Shown one piece after another: positions 34,970 through 44,266 of a DNA stretch of 64,000 bases. Under the pieces are notes generated by a model. The model worked only from the letters and a program-made list of their open reading frames with translations, searched no databases and was not told the origin of the DNA. The translations under genes and the position numbers were made by a program. Origin of the DNA: Neobacillus cucumis (GTDB lineage: Bacteria > Bacillota > Bacilli > Bacillales_B > DSM-18226); the NCBI RefSeq assembly GCF_023715505.1, contig NZ_JAMBOH010000025.1:1-64000 (forward strand), in the 5' to 3' direction. How positions within the stretch are numbered: position 1 is the first letter of the stretch; each line of letters opens with the position of its first letter.

Positions 34970-35368
34970 TCACAAAGGGAGATTTAGTTGCCACGAAACC
35001 CCGAAGCGGTCATTTACCCAACCAAACTTTTTACTGAAACCATAATTGTTTAAAGGCATAAGTGCTTTTCCACCTTCATGAAGTTTTTCATAAAGATTTT
35101 CAAGTTCTTCTTCAGTACTACAAGTAACAAAGTTTGAGAAAGAAGGTGTAAAAGAGAATTGATGTTTTACATAACTGTCAATACACATAAATTCTTGCCC
35201 TTTCAAGGTAAAAGTAGCCTGCATTACAGTGCCTTCTGGTCCAGCTTCATTAGCCCCATATCTAACAATGTTTGTAGTTTGAGAATCTTCAAAGATGGAT
35301 GTATAAAAATTCATCGCTTCTTCTGCGTTGCCATCTTGAAACATTAAAAATGGTGTTACCTTTTCCAT
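34970..35368 (-). CDS. PhnB/YjdN-like VOC protein
   Basis: 132 residues from the ATG at 35368, chosen because AGGAGG lies 9 bases upstream; the frame is open further but without a site. It starts MEKVTPFLMFQDGNAEEAMN, then FYTSIFEDSQ and later FMCIDSYVKHQFSFTPSFSN; the end is GWVNDRFGVSWQLNLPL. These are hallmarks of the 3-demethylubiquinone methyltransferase-like (PhnB) group of the glyoxalase fold. Members are small cytoplasmic proteins of unknown reaction. It is monocistronic. Confidence 0.85.
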   Translation of the reverse strand: MEKVTPFLMFQDGNAEEAMNFYTSIFEDSQTTNIVRYGANEAGPEGTVMQATFTLKGQEFMCIDSYVKHQFSFTPSFSNFVTCSTEEELENLYEKLHEGGKALMPLNNYGFSKKFGWVNDRFGVSWQLNLPL

Positions 35369-35553
35369 TTTTATGCGCCTCCTAATTTTATGTACTAAAT
35401 TTATTATAGTTGATTTTCTTGCTGAACTAAACTGCTTCGTTGGCACAATAAGAAGACGGAATAACCGTGGACATCCCATTTTTAACATAAGCCCCCATTA
35501 GCTGATCCATTAATTCATCAGGTTAAATTCTTCTTTTTCTTCAATCATTTTAA

Positions 35554-35844
35554 TTAATTTGAAAAATGGCCTAAAACGGACCTGTATTTGCTCTTCAAAG
35601 TTACAACAAAGGTATATTGGAAGGACATGTCGATAGATTTGTCGCGATCAATGAGAAGTTTCAGCTCCCTCATAACCATTGGGATAATGTGCTCATCCAC
35701 GCCGTTGGAGAAAGAGATTTCTATGTTTGCCGTTTTGATCGTGCAAGCGTTATTAGCAGAGGTTGATGATGAAGAAGATGTATATGAAATTTTGTTCTCG
35801 GAATGAAATGTAACGGGGACAATTGTAAGTTTTTGTTGCGGCAT
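35554..35844 (-). CDS. small protein, possibly an insertion-sequence accessory ORF
   Basis: 96 residues from the ATG at 35844, which follows AAGGGAGGTG by 9 bases. A Ser-rich middle leads to ANIEISFSNGVDEHIIPMVM then RELKLL, which resembles the short conserved core of TnpA accessory proteins of IS66-type elements. The rest (IDMSFQYTFVVTLKSKYRSV) is not recognised. It sits just before a truncated IS110-type transposase, in mobile-element debris, so a relic is likely. Confidence 0.4.
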   Translation of the reverse strand: MPQQKLTIVPVTFHSENKISYTSSSSSTSANNACTIKTANIEISFSNGVDEHIIPMVMRELKLLIDRDKSIDMSFQYTFVVTLKSKYRSVLGHFSN

Positions 35845-35932
35845 TTGAAAAGCACCTCCCTTAAATTGATACATTCATAGTACCAGGAAGCGCTGTGTGT
35901 TTATATGCGTTGTTTGATTGGGGGCTAACGAA

Positions 35933-36759
35933 GTATTATTGAGGAGCGTGCCAGACAACGTAATCGAATCCAAAAGGTGTTAGAAGGTGCGAACATTAAG
36001 TTGGGGTCAGTTGTTTCAGATGTGTTGGGTGTTTCAGCACGAGATATGCTTGATGCCATTGCCGATGGTGAAGAGGATCCTGAAAAACTAGCAAACTTCG
36101 CTCGACGCACCATGAAAAAGAAGAAAGAAGAACTGGAAGTCGCTCTTAAAGGTTATATTAATTCTCATCAATGTCTTATGTTGAAAACCATTTTAAAGCA
36201 TATTGATTTTTTGACAGAACAAATTGAGATGCTGGATCAAGAAGTGGCGAAAAGAGTAAGCACCCATAAAGAAGAAATCAAAAGATTAGATTCCATTCCT
36301 GGAATAGCTACTAGAATGGCTGAACAAATATTATCCGAAATCGGGACTGATGTTAAAAAACAATTCCCAACTGCAGCTCATATGTGTTCCTGGGCAGGTT
36401 TGGTTCCGGGGCAAAACGAGAGTGTTGGGAAAAGAAAATCAGCCAAAACCAAAAAAGGAAACAAATATTTGAGATCCGCATTAACGGAAGCAGCTCATTC
36501 AGTAAGAGGATCCAAAAACTATCTCGGAGCACTGTATAGACGTACAGCATCCCGAAAAGGTAAGAAACGTGCTGGTATTGTAGTCGCTCACGCAATGTTA
36601 CGTATCTGTTATTATCTCTTAACCCGAAAAGAAATGTATGTAGACTTAGGCGAAGACTACTTTGATAAGCATAGACAACAGTCTATCGTTCGGCATTCAC
36701 TGAGGCGACTCGAAAGTTTAGGATATACAGTTACAATAGAAGAACCTAAAGCATCTTAA
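35933..36759 (+). mobile_element. IS110-family transposase, N-terminally truncated
   Basis: The frame begins without a start as IIEERARQRNRIQKVLEGAN and is open to 36759. It aligns with residues about 140 to the end of the complete copy at 37155 (about 60 percent alike by eye). The C-terminal Tnp20 domain is intact: LDSIPGIATRMAEQILSEIG, FPTAAHMCSWAGLVPGQNES with the catalytic Ser, and KKGNKYLRSALTEAAHS. The DEDD (RuvC-like) N-terminal domain is missing, so it cannot transpose by itself. Confidence 0.85.
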
Positions 36760-37154
36760 TCCAGTCATTTTCTAAACCACAGATCCATGACATTTGGCGC
36801 TCTCACCTTTTTAAAGAATCGAATGAGCTGCGTCCTCTTTAGTATTGCCTTTTTCTCTGTGTTACAGAAGTTTATTTTCATGGTAGACATCCATGCCGCT
36901 TTCGCGGCACCATCAAATGAATGAAAATGTTTTTATACTAGTCTAGCTCCCCTTTCTCCTGTCAATCCTGATAATAGGCTGGCGAAGGAAGGTCGATCAA
37001 CTATGGTGCTTTTAAGCCCGCATGGTAGACTGATTCACTACGACCAGGTGCACCACAAAATGTTGCTCTCAAGTGAGAAGCACGCAGGATAGATTAATCT
37101 TATATGGTTGTTGCACCAGCCTTAATTTACTTCAGCCTAGGAAGGATTTTACTA
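36760..37154 (+). ncRNA. candidate bridge-RNA-bearing left end of the IS110 element
   Basis: About 390 bases without a gene precede the complete IS110-type transposase. IS110 group elements carry a long non-coding left end that encodes a bridge RNA pairing with target and donor DNA. Here internal repeats such as CATGGTAGAC (36877 and 37019 regions), GGTGC words near 37000 and 37050, and a GCCGCTTTCGCGGC hairpin near 36894 support folding. The exact RNA ends and guide loops cannot be fixed by eye. Confidence 0.4.
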
Positions 37155-38385
37155 ATGGATGTTGTATATAATCACTGTTGTGGACTCGATGTTCACAAAA
37201 AGAGTATTACCGCTTGCGCGATTACTCCAAAAGGAAAAGAAATTCAAACATTTGGTACGATGACACATGAACTATTCCAATTGGTGGATTGGATTAAAAA
37301 CAAACGATGTACTCATGTTGCCATGGAAAGTACAGGTGTGTATTGGAAGCCAATCTACAATCTACTAGAACTTGAGGAATTACAACCGATGGTTGTAAAT
37401 GCTGCTCATATCAAGGCTGTTCCCGGACGCAAAACCGATGTTAAAGATGCAGAATGGATTGCGAAATTGTTGCGCCACGGTCTTCTTCAACATAGTTATA
37501 TCCCTAATAGGGAACAAAGAGAATTACGTGAGTTAGTTCGATACCGCCGTAGTCTCATTGAAGAAAGGGCTAGGGAGATTAGTAGAATCCAAAAAGTTCT
37601 AGAAGGTGCTAATATTAAACTTTCTTCAGTTGCCACTGACATTATGGGTGTCTCCGGACGAGCAATGATTGAAGCCATTATTAACGGTGTAAATGATCCA
37701 AAAACATTATCAAGCCTTGCTAAAAAAAGATTAAAAAATAAAAAGGATGATTTAGAACGTGCGTTAGTAGGATCCATTGGACCCCATCAAAAAATGATGT
37801 TAAAAACTCAACTCTCACACATTGACTTTATGGATCAACAGATTGAATTGTTAAGTGAAGAAGTCCTGCAACGGATGCAACCTTATGAAGAAGCTATTGA
37901 ATTACTTGATTCTATCCCTGGAATTGGCAGAAGCCACGCCGAACAACTTTTGGCTGAAATAGGAATTGGCATGGATATTGCAAATCAGTTTCCTTCAGCT
38001 CCTCATTTATGTTCCTGGGCAAGTATGGTTCCAGGTAACAATGAAAGTGCTGGAAAAAAGAAGTCCGGAAAAACAAGAAAAGGTAATAAAAAATTACGAG
38101 CAGCACTCGTTGAAGCAGCACATTCAGCAGCTAAAACAAAAAACACCTACCTATCTTCCCAATACCAACGTTTGGCGGCACGAGTTGGTAAAAAACGCGC
38201 AGCAGTTGCGGTTGGACATACCATATTAACAATTGCATATCACATGTTAAAGAGAAGAGTACCCTATATTGAGTTGGGCGCAGATTACTTTGACCGAAGA
38301 AAGAAAGAAAGAAATCGTGATCAAGCAATCTATCAAACGATTAGAGACTCTTGGTTGTAAAGTAACTGTTGAAGCAATAGCGTAA
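37155..38385 (+). mobile_element. IS110-family transposase, nearly complete
   Basis: ATG at 37155 follows AGGAAGGA by 9 bases. DEDD domain: CCGLDVHKKSITACAI (Asp), HVAMESTGVYWKPIYN (Glu), GRKTDVKDAEWIAKLLRHGL (two Asp). Tnp20 domain: LLDSIPGIGRSHAEQLLAEI, CSWASMVPGNNESAGKKKSG with the Ser nucleophile, RKGNKKLRAALVEAAHS. The frame stops at 38360 as QTIRDSWL, but a one-base shift near 38325 would give SIKRLETLGCKVTVEAIA to 38385, matching the end of the copy at 35933. Only the last 20 residues are affected, so activity may survive. Confidence 0.88.
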
Positions 38386-38524
38386 TTATGGTCAAAAAAA
38401 TATAGCTAAAATTCAAGACCCGGATCTTAAAAAAAAAATGGATCTTATAGGGTTTAGTTTCGTATTGCCAAAATGCCCTTTTAGGTTACTATTTTTCAGG
38501 ATAGTTGAAGAGCAGAAAGTTCCT

Positions 38525-38995
38525 TTAAGTCTTGTAGATAAAAACTAATTTATAAATAATAAACCCTATCAAAAGCCCAGGGGCTAAAGAAAGCATTGGT
38601 AAAAAAACAGGACCTATTAGCACTCCAGATACTTTTAATGAGGTTGAATATATTAAGCCTATTGTAATAAAGAATGCTCCAAATACAAAAGGTATGTAAG
38701 AAAAGCAATTCACTTCTCCATCTGCATTATGGTATGCATCCCACATGGCAAACATATATAAACAAGGGTAAAACATAAGCCATTGAAAGTTTGTAACTTC
38801 AATGGCTTTCTGTATTTGTCCTGTAAATGAATATAGAATAGCTAAATTGAAGTTGCTTAGGATATTTACAAGAATCTCCAAAAAAATGAATACACATCCT
38901 TTAAATAAACTTCCATTTAGAAACTGACCGAATCCTGGTAAAGCTATACTCCATAATAAAGCCTCATGTTTTTTAGGCTTTCTAAAATCCTTCAC
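38525..38995 (-). CDS. TM2-like membrane protein, paralogue of 33346-34134
   Basis: 156 residues with a GTG start, 10 bases after the DUF3231 gene. SIALPGFGQFLNGSLFKGCV, LEILVNILSNFNLAILYSFT and LYMFAMWDAYHNADGE align with the first half of the 262-residue protein at 33346. Four to five membrane helices. The ribosome site (GAGTGAT) is weak, suggesting coupling to the upstream gene. Function unknown; the pairing with a DUF3231 protein may point to a spore role. Confidence 0.7.
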   Translation of the reverse strand: MKDFRKPKKHEALLWSIALPGFGQFLNGSLFKGCVFIFLEILVNILSNFNLAILYSFTGQIQKAIEVTNFQWLMFYPCLYMFAMWDAYHNADGEVNCFSYIPFVFGAFFITIGLIYSTSLKVSGVLIGPVFLPMLSLAPGLLIGFIIYKLVFIYKT

Positions 38996-39005
38996 TTTGT
39001 ATCAC

Positions 39006-40013
39006 TCAATTCAACATTTGATTGCGTTCTTCCATTTGAGGTGGTTCTTCCATCCAACCATTTTTAATCATTATTTTTGCACCTTTATGAGCATATTCAA
39101 ATATATCTTTCATAAAAATAGTCATTTTAACTGGTAAATCATTTCGCAAACTAAAAGCGGTACCCAATGAACCACTTCCCATAGAAAAACTACAAAAAAG
39201 GCTTATGCAATACATCATCAATTTATCAGAAAATGGTGCTAATGTTGATCGGGTTGCATTACCACCTGATGTTTGAGGAGTTTGTATACCGTTTTGAAGT
39301 AAGGTTTCACTTAATTCCTTTACAATACTTTTAGCAAGTTCAGCTCCATCATTAAAATAGTTTTTAACTTCTCCTTCATTTGCACATTGAGCAAACCCTG
39401 TAATCATTTGAAGCCCAAAGATATTTGATTCAATTGAATGATGAAGTTGAGCAACTTCCACTGTATTTAATGAACGTTTTTCGCTAAATGGATTAATTGA
39501 GAGTCCACCCAAGTAGTTGTTATCTTTAACAAATTCAACTGACTTTGGCATTGAAACATGAGGAGATTTAACAAGCAACCCCTTTTCAAGCAAATATTGT
39601 GTGCAAAGGTTGTAATACTTTTGAGTAATCGCAGTTAGCTCTTTAAAAATCAGTACAATATCTTCTCGATAAGTCATAGTTATATTTAATGAGTGAAGCC
39701 CCATACTAATTTCTTTTAAAAGGCGAACAAACATGATGTCAAAACCATTATCATATAACTTCGGCACCTCCTTGTTAACATCTTGAGCAGTAAACCCAAC
39801 TGGTGTTACAGCCCCTTCATTTTGTAAAGTTTCTGTGATTATACCAACATAATTGTCAATCTCCCCATATAAATTAGTCATAATATCCTTGGCTTTTTCG
39901 TCATCAGCTTTCTCTATAAGATATTCTAATATACGTAAAATCATTGTCTTCTCTTGATATGTAAGCCATAATGTGCCTAATTCAGATGACGTAATTGCTG
40001 ATTTTTCTGGCAT
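39006..40013 (-). CDS. DUF3231 protein (CotF-like helical bundles)
   Basis: 335 residues after AGGAGGAG. Two helical-bundle halves are visible. The first has SSELGTLWLTYQEKTMILRI, then KDIMTNLYGEIDNYV; the second has NTVEVAQLHHSIESNIFGLQ and KSIVKELSETLLQNGIQTP, followed by LMMYCISLFCSFSMGSGSLG and MKIFEYAHKGA-type residues. DUF3231 proteins are frequent in Bacillaceae and related to spore coat protein CotF. It is first of a two-gene leftward unit with the TM2-like gene. The truncated outer group II intron ends about 90 bases upstream of its start. Confidence 0.8.
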   Translation of the reverse strand: MPEKSAITSSELGTLWLTYQEKTMILRILEYLIEKADDEKAKDIMTNLYGEIDNYVGIITETLQNEGAVTPVGFTAQDVNKEVPKLYDNGFDIMFVRLLKEISMGLHSLNITMTYREDIVLIFKELTAITQKYYNLCTQYLLEKGLLVKSPHVSMPKSVEFVKDNNYLGGLSINPFSEKRSLNTVEVAQLHHSIESNIFGLQMITGFAQCANEGEVKNYFNDGAELAKSIVKELSETLLQNGIQTPQTSGGNATRSTLAPFSDKLMMYCISLFCSFSMGSGSLGTAFSLRNDLPVKMTIFMKDIFEYAHKGAKIMIKNGWMEEPPQMEERNQMLN

Positions 40014-40299
40014 ATAAATCTCCTCCTAAAATTTTCTTATTTTAGGTTGAGCATAACATGGAATTCTAATTCAGTATTTTTTTCACAAGCTGCACAAAAC
40101 TATTTTGGGGGAGGTCTAGCATCAGCCATGCGAACTGGATTTTCATATTAGTGAGTTTTACTCATCCACATCTAACCTCACAATTTGGTGATATACAGAT
40201 TTCTATGTATTGCAGGTTTTGACCCGTAATAACGATAGGTAACCTACTGAGTGTAAAACTCTTGCGAGTTCCATTCTCTTTTCAGCTTTCCCTCGTCCC

Positions 40300-40334
40300 A
40301 CACCGTGCGTGAGACTTTCATCTCACACGGCGCT
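40300..40334 (-). ncRNA. group II intron domain V (intron A)
   Basis: AGCGCCGTGTGAGA, TGAAAG, TCTCACGCACGGTGT: the catalytic AGC triad, GNRA-like tetraloop and the lower stem with the two-base bulge of domain V. A domain VI helix follows to 40226. Confidence 0.8.
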
Positions 40335-40407
40335 CCCTCGAAAATTATGTTTTCTTACTCATTCAATCATGATTTTTCCTCTGGACATTGTGTTTTCTGT
40401 TTTGTAT

Positions 40408-41498
40408 TTAGAACAACGTTAGTTGTTCATATCTAACTTCATTGTTGAAAATATCTAGATTATTTTCTTTTTCATTGATACGAATGTTCCCCACTAACAC
40501 TCTTAATTTATCCAGTTTTTCAATGGCTTTTTTATTCAGATTTAGTCTTTTCAGGAGAGCCCTTATTGTTTCTGTTTTTGTTGCATGTACCAGTTTGTGA
40601 ACGTCTGATTTGATTAACGTTAAATTTTGGTAGCTGTCATCATGTGTTATGTGCCACGGTATTTTATGATGACAACGCATGTCTAATAAATCTAACTGCT
40701 CGCCAGTTACCGAACATTTTCCGTTCTGAGCCACATAAATGGACAAGCGATTGTCGTTGTATTCTACCGTCGCTCTACCTATCAGTATAGGGTGTTCTCG
40801 TAACCATTTAAGTTCTGTTTCGGATACGTTTGTTAGGTTCTTATGAATTAACTTTCGTCCTTCTTCAGTGTACTTGTTGATGGCATTACGCTTCATCATT
40901 GGATTTTTATTTCTAACATCGGCGAGATGAAGTATTGGACTTTTCATGAGATATCGCATGTATTTGTTCTCTCGTTTAGTATACTTCGCTATCCCTTTGT
41001 CTTTGCCCCTATATTCCCCATATCTAGTAAAACCATTTGTATATTTGTCATTCGGCTTGCTTTTTGGAAATCGGTTGTACATTTGTTTCTGCAGATCGTA
41101 ACCTACTCTTTTCAAGTCTAGGTTCACATGCGTAGCGATTTCATAATAATTATGTATCCCAATTATCATGCTGTTGTACTTTGCGATTTCCTTAATGCAG
41201 TTTGAGCTGTTGGGGGTTTTTTGTATCTTTTTAATTTGCTTAGCTAGTTTCGCTTTCGCTGTTTTTATTGCTTTTTGGGACATGTGTGTTTCCGCCACAT
41301 ACTTTGTTGCAGCTGTTTTCGTTTTGCCTTTTTTAGTTGCTTTAAGCGTGAACCCTAAGAATTCACTCTTTTGCTTCTTTAAGTTTGTTACCTTTGATTT
41401 CTCTTTTGAGATTGGCAACTTTAGGCGCTCTTCTAGCCACATTTGCACAGATTTAAATATTTTCTCTGCGTTGCTTCGTGTGGCTGTGAAGATTTTGA
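40408..41498 (-). CDS. ltrA: intron A encoded protein, C-terminal exon (RT thumb, maturase, HNH)
   Basis: Second exon of the intron A protein, read on from the YVDD site as (F)KIFTATRSNAEKIFKSVQ, then EFLGFTLKATKKG (RT domain 7/thumb) and a maturase X region with YNSMIIGIHNYYEIATHV. The C-terminal HNH endonuclease is intact: CSVTGEQLDLLDMRCHHKIP, then DDSYQNLTLIKSDVHKLVHA. The X domain binds intron RNA for splicing; HNH cuts the second DNA strand in retrohoming. If intron B is spliced, the joined protein is 663 residues. Read alone, the segment would start at an internal ATG (41448) without the RT active site. Confidence 0.85.
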
Positions 41499-41538
41499 GG
41501 CAAGTAGACCACTGGAACCTCCCCAGTAGCCCCTCTCA

Positions 41539-41572
41539 GAACCGGACGTGAACCTCTCAGCTCATCCGGCTC
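41539..41572 (-). ncRNA. group II intron domain V (intron B)
   Basis: GAGCCGGATGAGCTGA, GAGG, TTCACGTCCGGTTC: a typical domain V of a bacterial intron with short RT. A domain VI hairpin (CTACTGGGGAGGTTCCAGTGG) follows. Confidence 0.82.
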
Positions 41573-41575
41573 CCA

Positions 41576-42819
41576 TTATTCAGCCGTAGGCTTAATACCC
41601 ATTTCCCAGTGTTTAAAGAGTTTGGGAATCTGATTTGCAATTCTACCTAAGAAATATTCAGCTCTTTTCTTGTGACGAGCCAACCTTTTATATTTCTTCC
41701 TCGCCCACATTATTAAAGCTTTATTGATATGCCTTAACGATAAGTACATTTCGGATTTGTAGAACTTGCCATAGAAGTTAATCCAGCCTATGATTTTTGA
41801 GTTAAACATATTTGATAGGTCCGTAAGGTCCTTTTCAGCTTTCAGCTGTAATTTCCAGTCCCTTACTTTTTGCCGAATTGATTTCTTGATTTGTTACTAA
41901 TCGCAGGTGTAAAGTTAATAAAATGCTTACCCCATCTATTCTTAGAACGTCTTGGTCTGAATGTATATCCCAGAAAATCAAATGAAATATTTTCGTGATT
42001 TTCTTTCCTATCATCATCTTTACAATATACAATTCTTGTCTTAGTTGGATGTAGTTCAAGGTTACATTCATTCATCCTATTGTTTAATGATTCAAGTAAT
42101 CATATTGCCTCATCTTCTGATTTGCAGTGAATGACTGCATCATCTGCATATCTAGCAAATGGATTATTTCGATGGTTAATAGTCATCCATTTATCAAATG
42201 TGTAGTGTAAAAATAGGTTCGCAAGAACCGGACTTATGACTCCACCTTGCGGTGTGCCAGACATACGTTCTTTTACACCTTCTTTAGTTTGAAAAGGTGC
42301 CTTTAGCCATCTTTCAATATATAGCTTTATCCATTTACTATTTGTATGCTTTTCCACTGCTTTCATTAATAATCCATGATCAATGTTGTCGAATAAGCCT
42401 TTAATATCAAATTCTAGAACCCAATTGTATTTCCAACACCTTTTACGGGTTACTTCCAATGCTTGGATGGGACTTTTATTAGGTCTATAACCATAAGAGT
42501 CCACATGAAAGTAAGGTTCCACAGAGGGTTCAAAATACAGTTTCACAACCATTTGTGCAATTCTATCTGTAACAGTAGGAATTCCTAGTGTCCTAGTGCC
42601 GCCAGCTTTCTTTGGGATATCTACCGCTTTAACTGCTGGTGGAAAGTAACTACCTGAGGACATTCTGTTCCACAGTTTATAGAGATTGTTCTTTAGGTTC
42701 ACTTCGAATTCTTCTATTGACTCTTGATCAATTCCAGCTGATCCCTTGTTTGCTTTCACTCTAAGAAAGGCTTCATAAACCACCTTTTTAGATATTGCAT
42801 ACGGCTTTGTTTTATTCAT
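41576..42819 (-). pseudogene. intron B RT-maturase, broken
   Basis: GGGAGGA precedes the ATG at 42819. The RT domains are clear: KANKGSAGIDQESIEEFEV, IPKKAGGTRTLGIPTVTDRI, YGYRPNKSPIQALE, GTPQGGVISPVLANLF and FARYADDAVIHCKSEDEAI. A TGA at 42100-42102 then stops the frame, which goes on in frame as LLESLNNRMNECNLELHPTK and SFDFLGYTFRPRRS. A frameshift near 41890 leads into VRDWKLQLKAEKDLTDLSNM and the maturase region IIGWINFYGKFY, ending at 41576. About 414 codons, no endonuclease domain, like RmInt1-type proteins. With two lesions no active protein is expected. Confidence 0.85.
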
Positions 42820-43365
42820 AAGTTCCTCCCATTAAGATGGTTGACTTGCTTATAAAACTGAATAACATAACCCCTTTGCTCCACCTCCGTTAGGAGGCTT
42901 CTTTGCTACTACGAGTTATTCCGCCCCTATACATGGCATTGGTACTCTGATTCTTGTGGGTCTTCCACTTGAATTTCTCCCTTAACATCCATGTCGTAGG
43001 TTCCCACGTTCCACACTCAAGCCTATATTAAGTTCACGCCGCCTTTATACCGGTCACCGAACGGACAGTAAACAGGTTTCCTCCGAACTTATCCTGAGTT
43101 AACGACTCCCCCTCAGTTTTGATGACATCCCTACGCTTTCGATACTTCCTCAGCGGTTCATTGGTTTTCGTCTCCTTAATATGTACCTGACAAAGTCATG
43201 CTTTGCCTTTTCCTTAACGCTCAATACCATAGCTTTTGACTACGGCACCTTAAGGTGGTTTGCAATCTCTACCTGTATAGCGATTGCGAGAGGCCAACTC
43301 TCATCTTAAGTGCAGCATAGCTTCCTAATGTGTTTACGCACACTTTGGTTGCTTTCGTGGCACAC

Positions 43366-44266
43366 AATCATCTACGTAACGTACAATGTACATTGGCTTC
43401 AACTTTGTTTTCTTCAAGGCTCTGTTGTCTCTACCTGTTCTACCTTCTTTGTTTTTATATTTGAAGCTATGTCGGGTTTTCGCTGTTTCCCATTGGTCAC
43501 TTATCCACCAGTCAAACTCATTTAGGTTGACGTTGGCTAATAAGGGACTGAGTATCCCCCCTTGAGGGGTTCCTTTTGTTGGGTTGACGATTGTCCCATC
43601 TTCCAATTGTATTGGTGCCTTTAATATCTTTCGTAGTATAACAAGTAGCTGTTTGTCTTGTATCCCGAGCGTCCATAATTGACGCATCAGTTTCACATGA
43701 TTTACTTCATCGAAGAAACCTTGATTGTCCACATCAACCACATACATTAGGTTTGTTTGGTTTATCTTGAAGTTTGCATCTGCGATAGCGTGTTCTGCAC
43801 TTCTGTTCGGTCTAGAACCGTAGCTTCTAGTGTTAAATTTAGCTTCACAGATTGGTTCCAAGACTTGCAATATACATTGTTGGATGAGTCTGTCCCAAAG
43901 CGATGGTATTCCGAGCAGTCTCGTTTTTCCATTTGGTTTTGGAATTTCCTTCCTGCGAACTTTGCTTGGTTGGTAGTTGTTAAAGCGATCTTCTATTTTC
44001 TTTAGAAGTTGGTCTTGGGGCATCCGTTCAATCGTCTCAATAGTTATTCTATCCACCGAAGGTGTGTAACTTCCTTTGTTTCGCTTAATATTTCTGTAAG
44101 CAAGAAGAATGTTATCCTTTGAAGTGATAATTCTCATGAGATGTTTAAACTTTTTCCCTTCGTTAGACTTTTTGTACAATTCATCAAACACTGCTTGCAT
44201 ACCATAGTATTCTGCATGCCTGTTTTTATTGTCCTTGAGTATCCTGTCCTCAGATTTTTCATTCAT
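43366..44266 (-). CDS. ltrA: intron A encoded protein, N-terminal exon (RT domains 0-5)
   Basis: GGAAGGTGAT precedes the ATG at 44266. RT domains: DNILLAYRNIKRNKGSYTPS, RRKEIPKPNGKTRLLGIPSL, YGSRPNRSAEHAIADANFKI, YVVDVDNQGFFDEVNHVKLM (first catalytic Asp), GTPQGGILSPLLANVNLNEF, ending at MYIVRYVDD with the catalytic Asp pair as residues 299-300. Intron B begins one base later. If intron B is not spliced out, translation adds CVPRKQPKCA and stops at 43334, giving an inactive 310-residue product. The other exon is at 40408-41498. Confidence 0.87.

Larger units (their letters stand above)
41499..43365 (-). mobile_element. group II intron nested in the RT gene of intron A (intron B)
   Basis: The 5' end is GTGTGCCACG at 43365, directly after the codons for YVDD. 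Domain V lies at 41539-41572 and the 3' boundary near 41499. Removing 41499-43365 joins GATGATT to TCAAAATC and restores the frame as YVDD-FKIF, exactly the normal RT motif 5. The last intron bases (TTGCC) do not fit the usual AY end, and an AY end at 41504 would leave the frame shifted, so the 3' boundary is uncertain by a few bases. About 1.87 kb with its own RT gene, which is broken. Confidence 0.78.
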
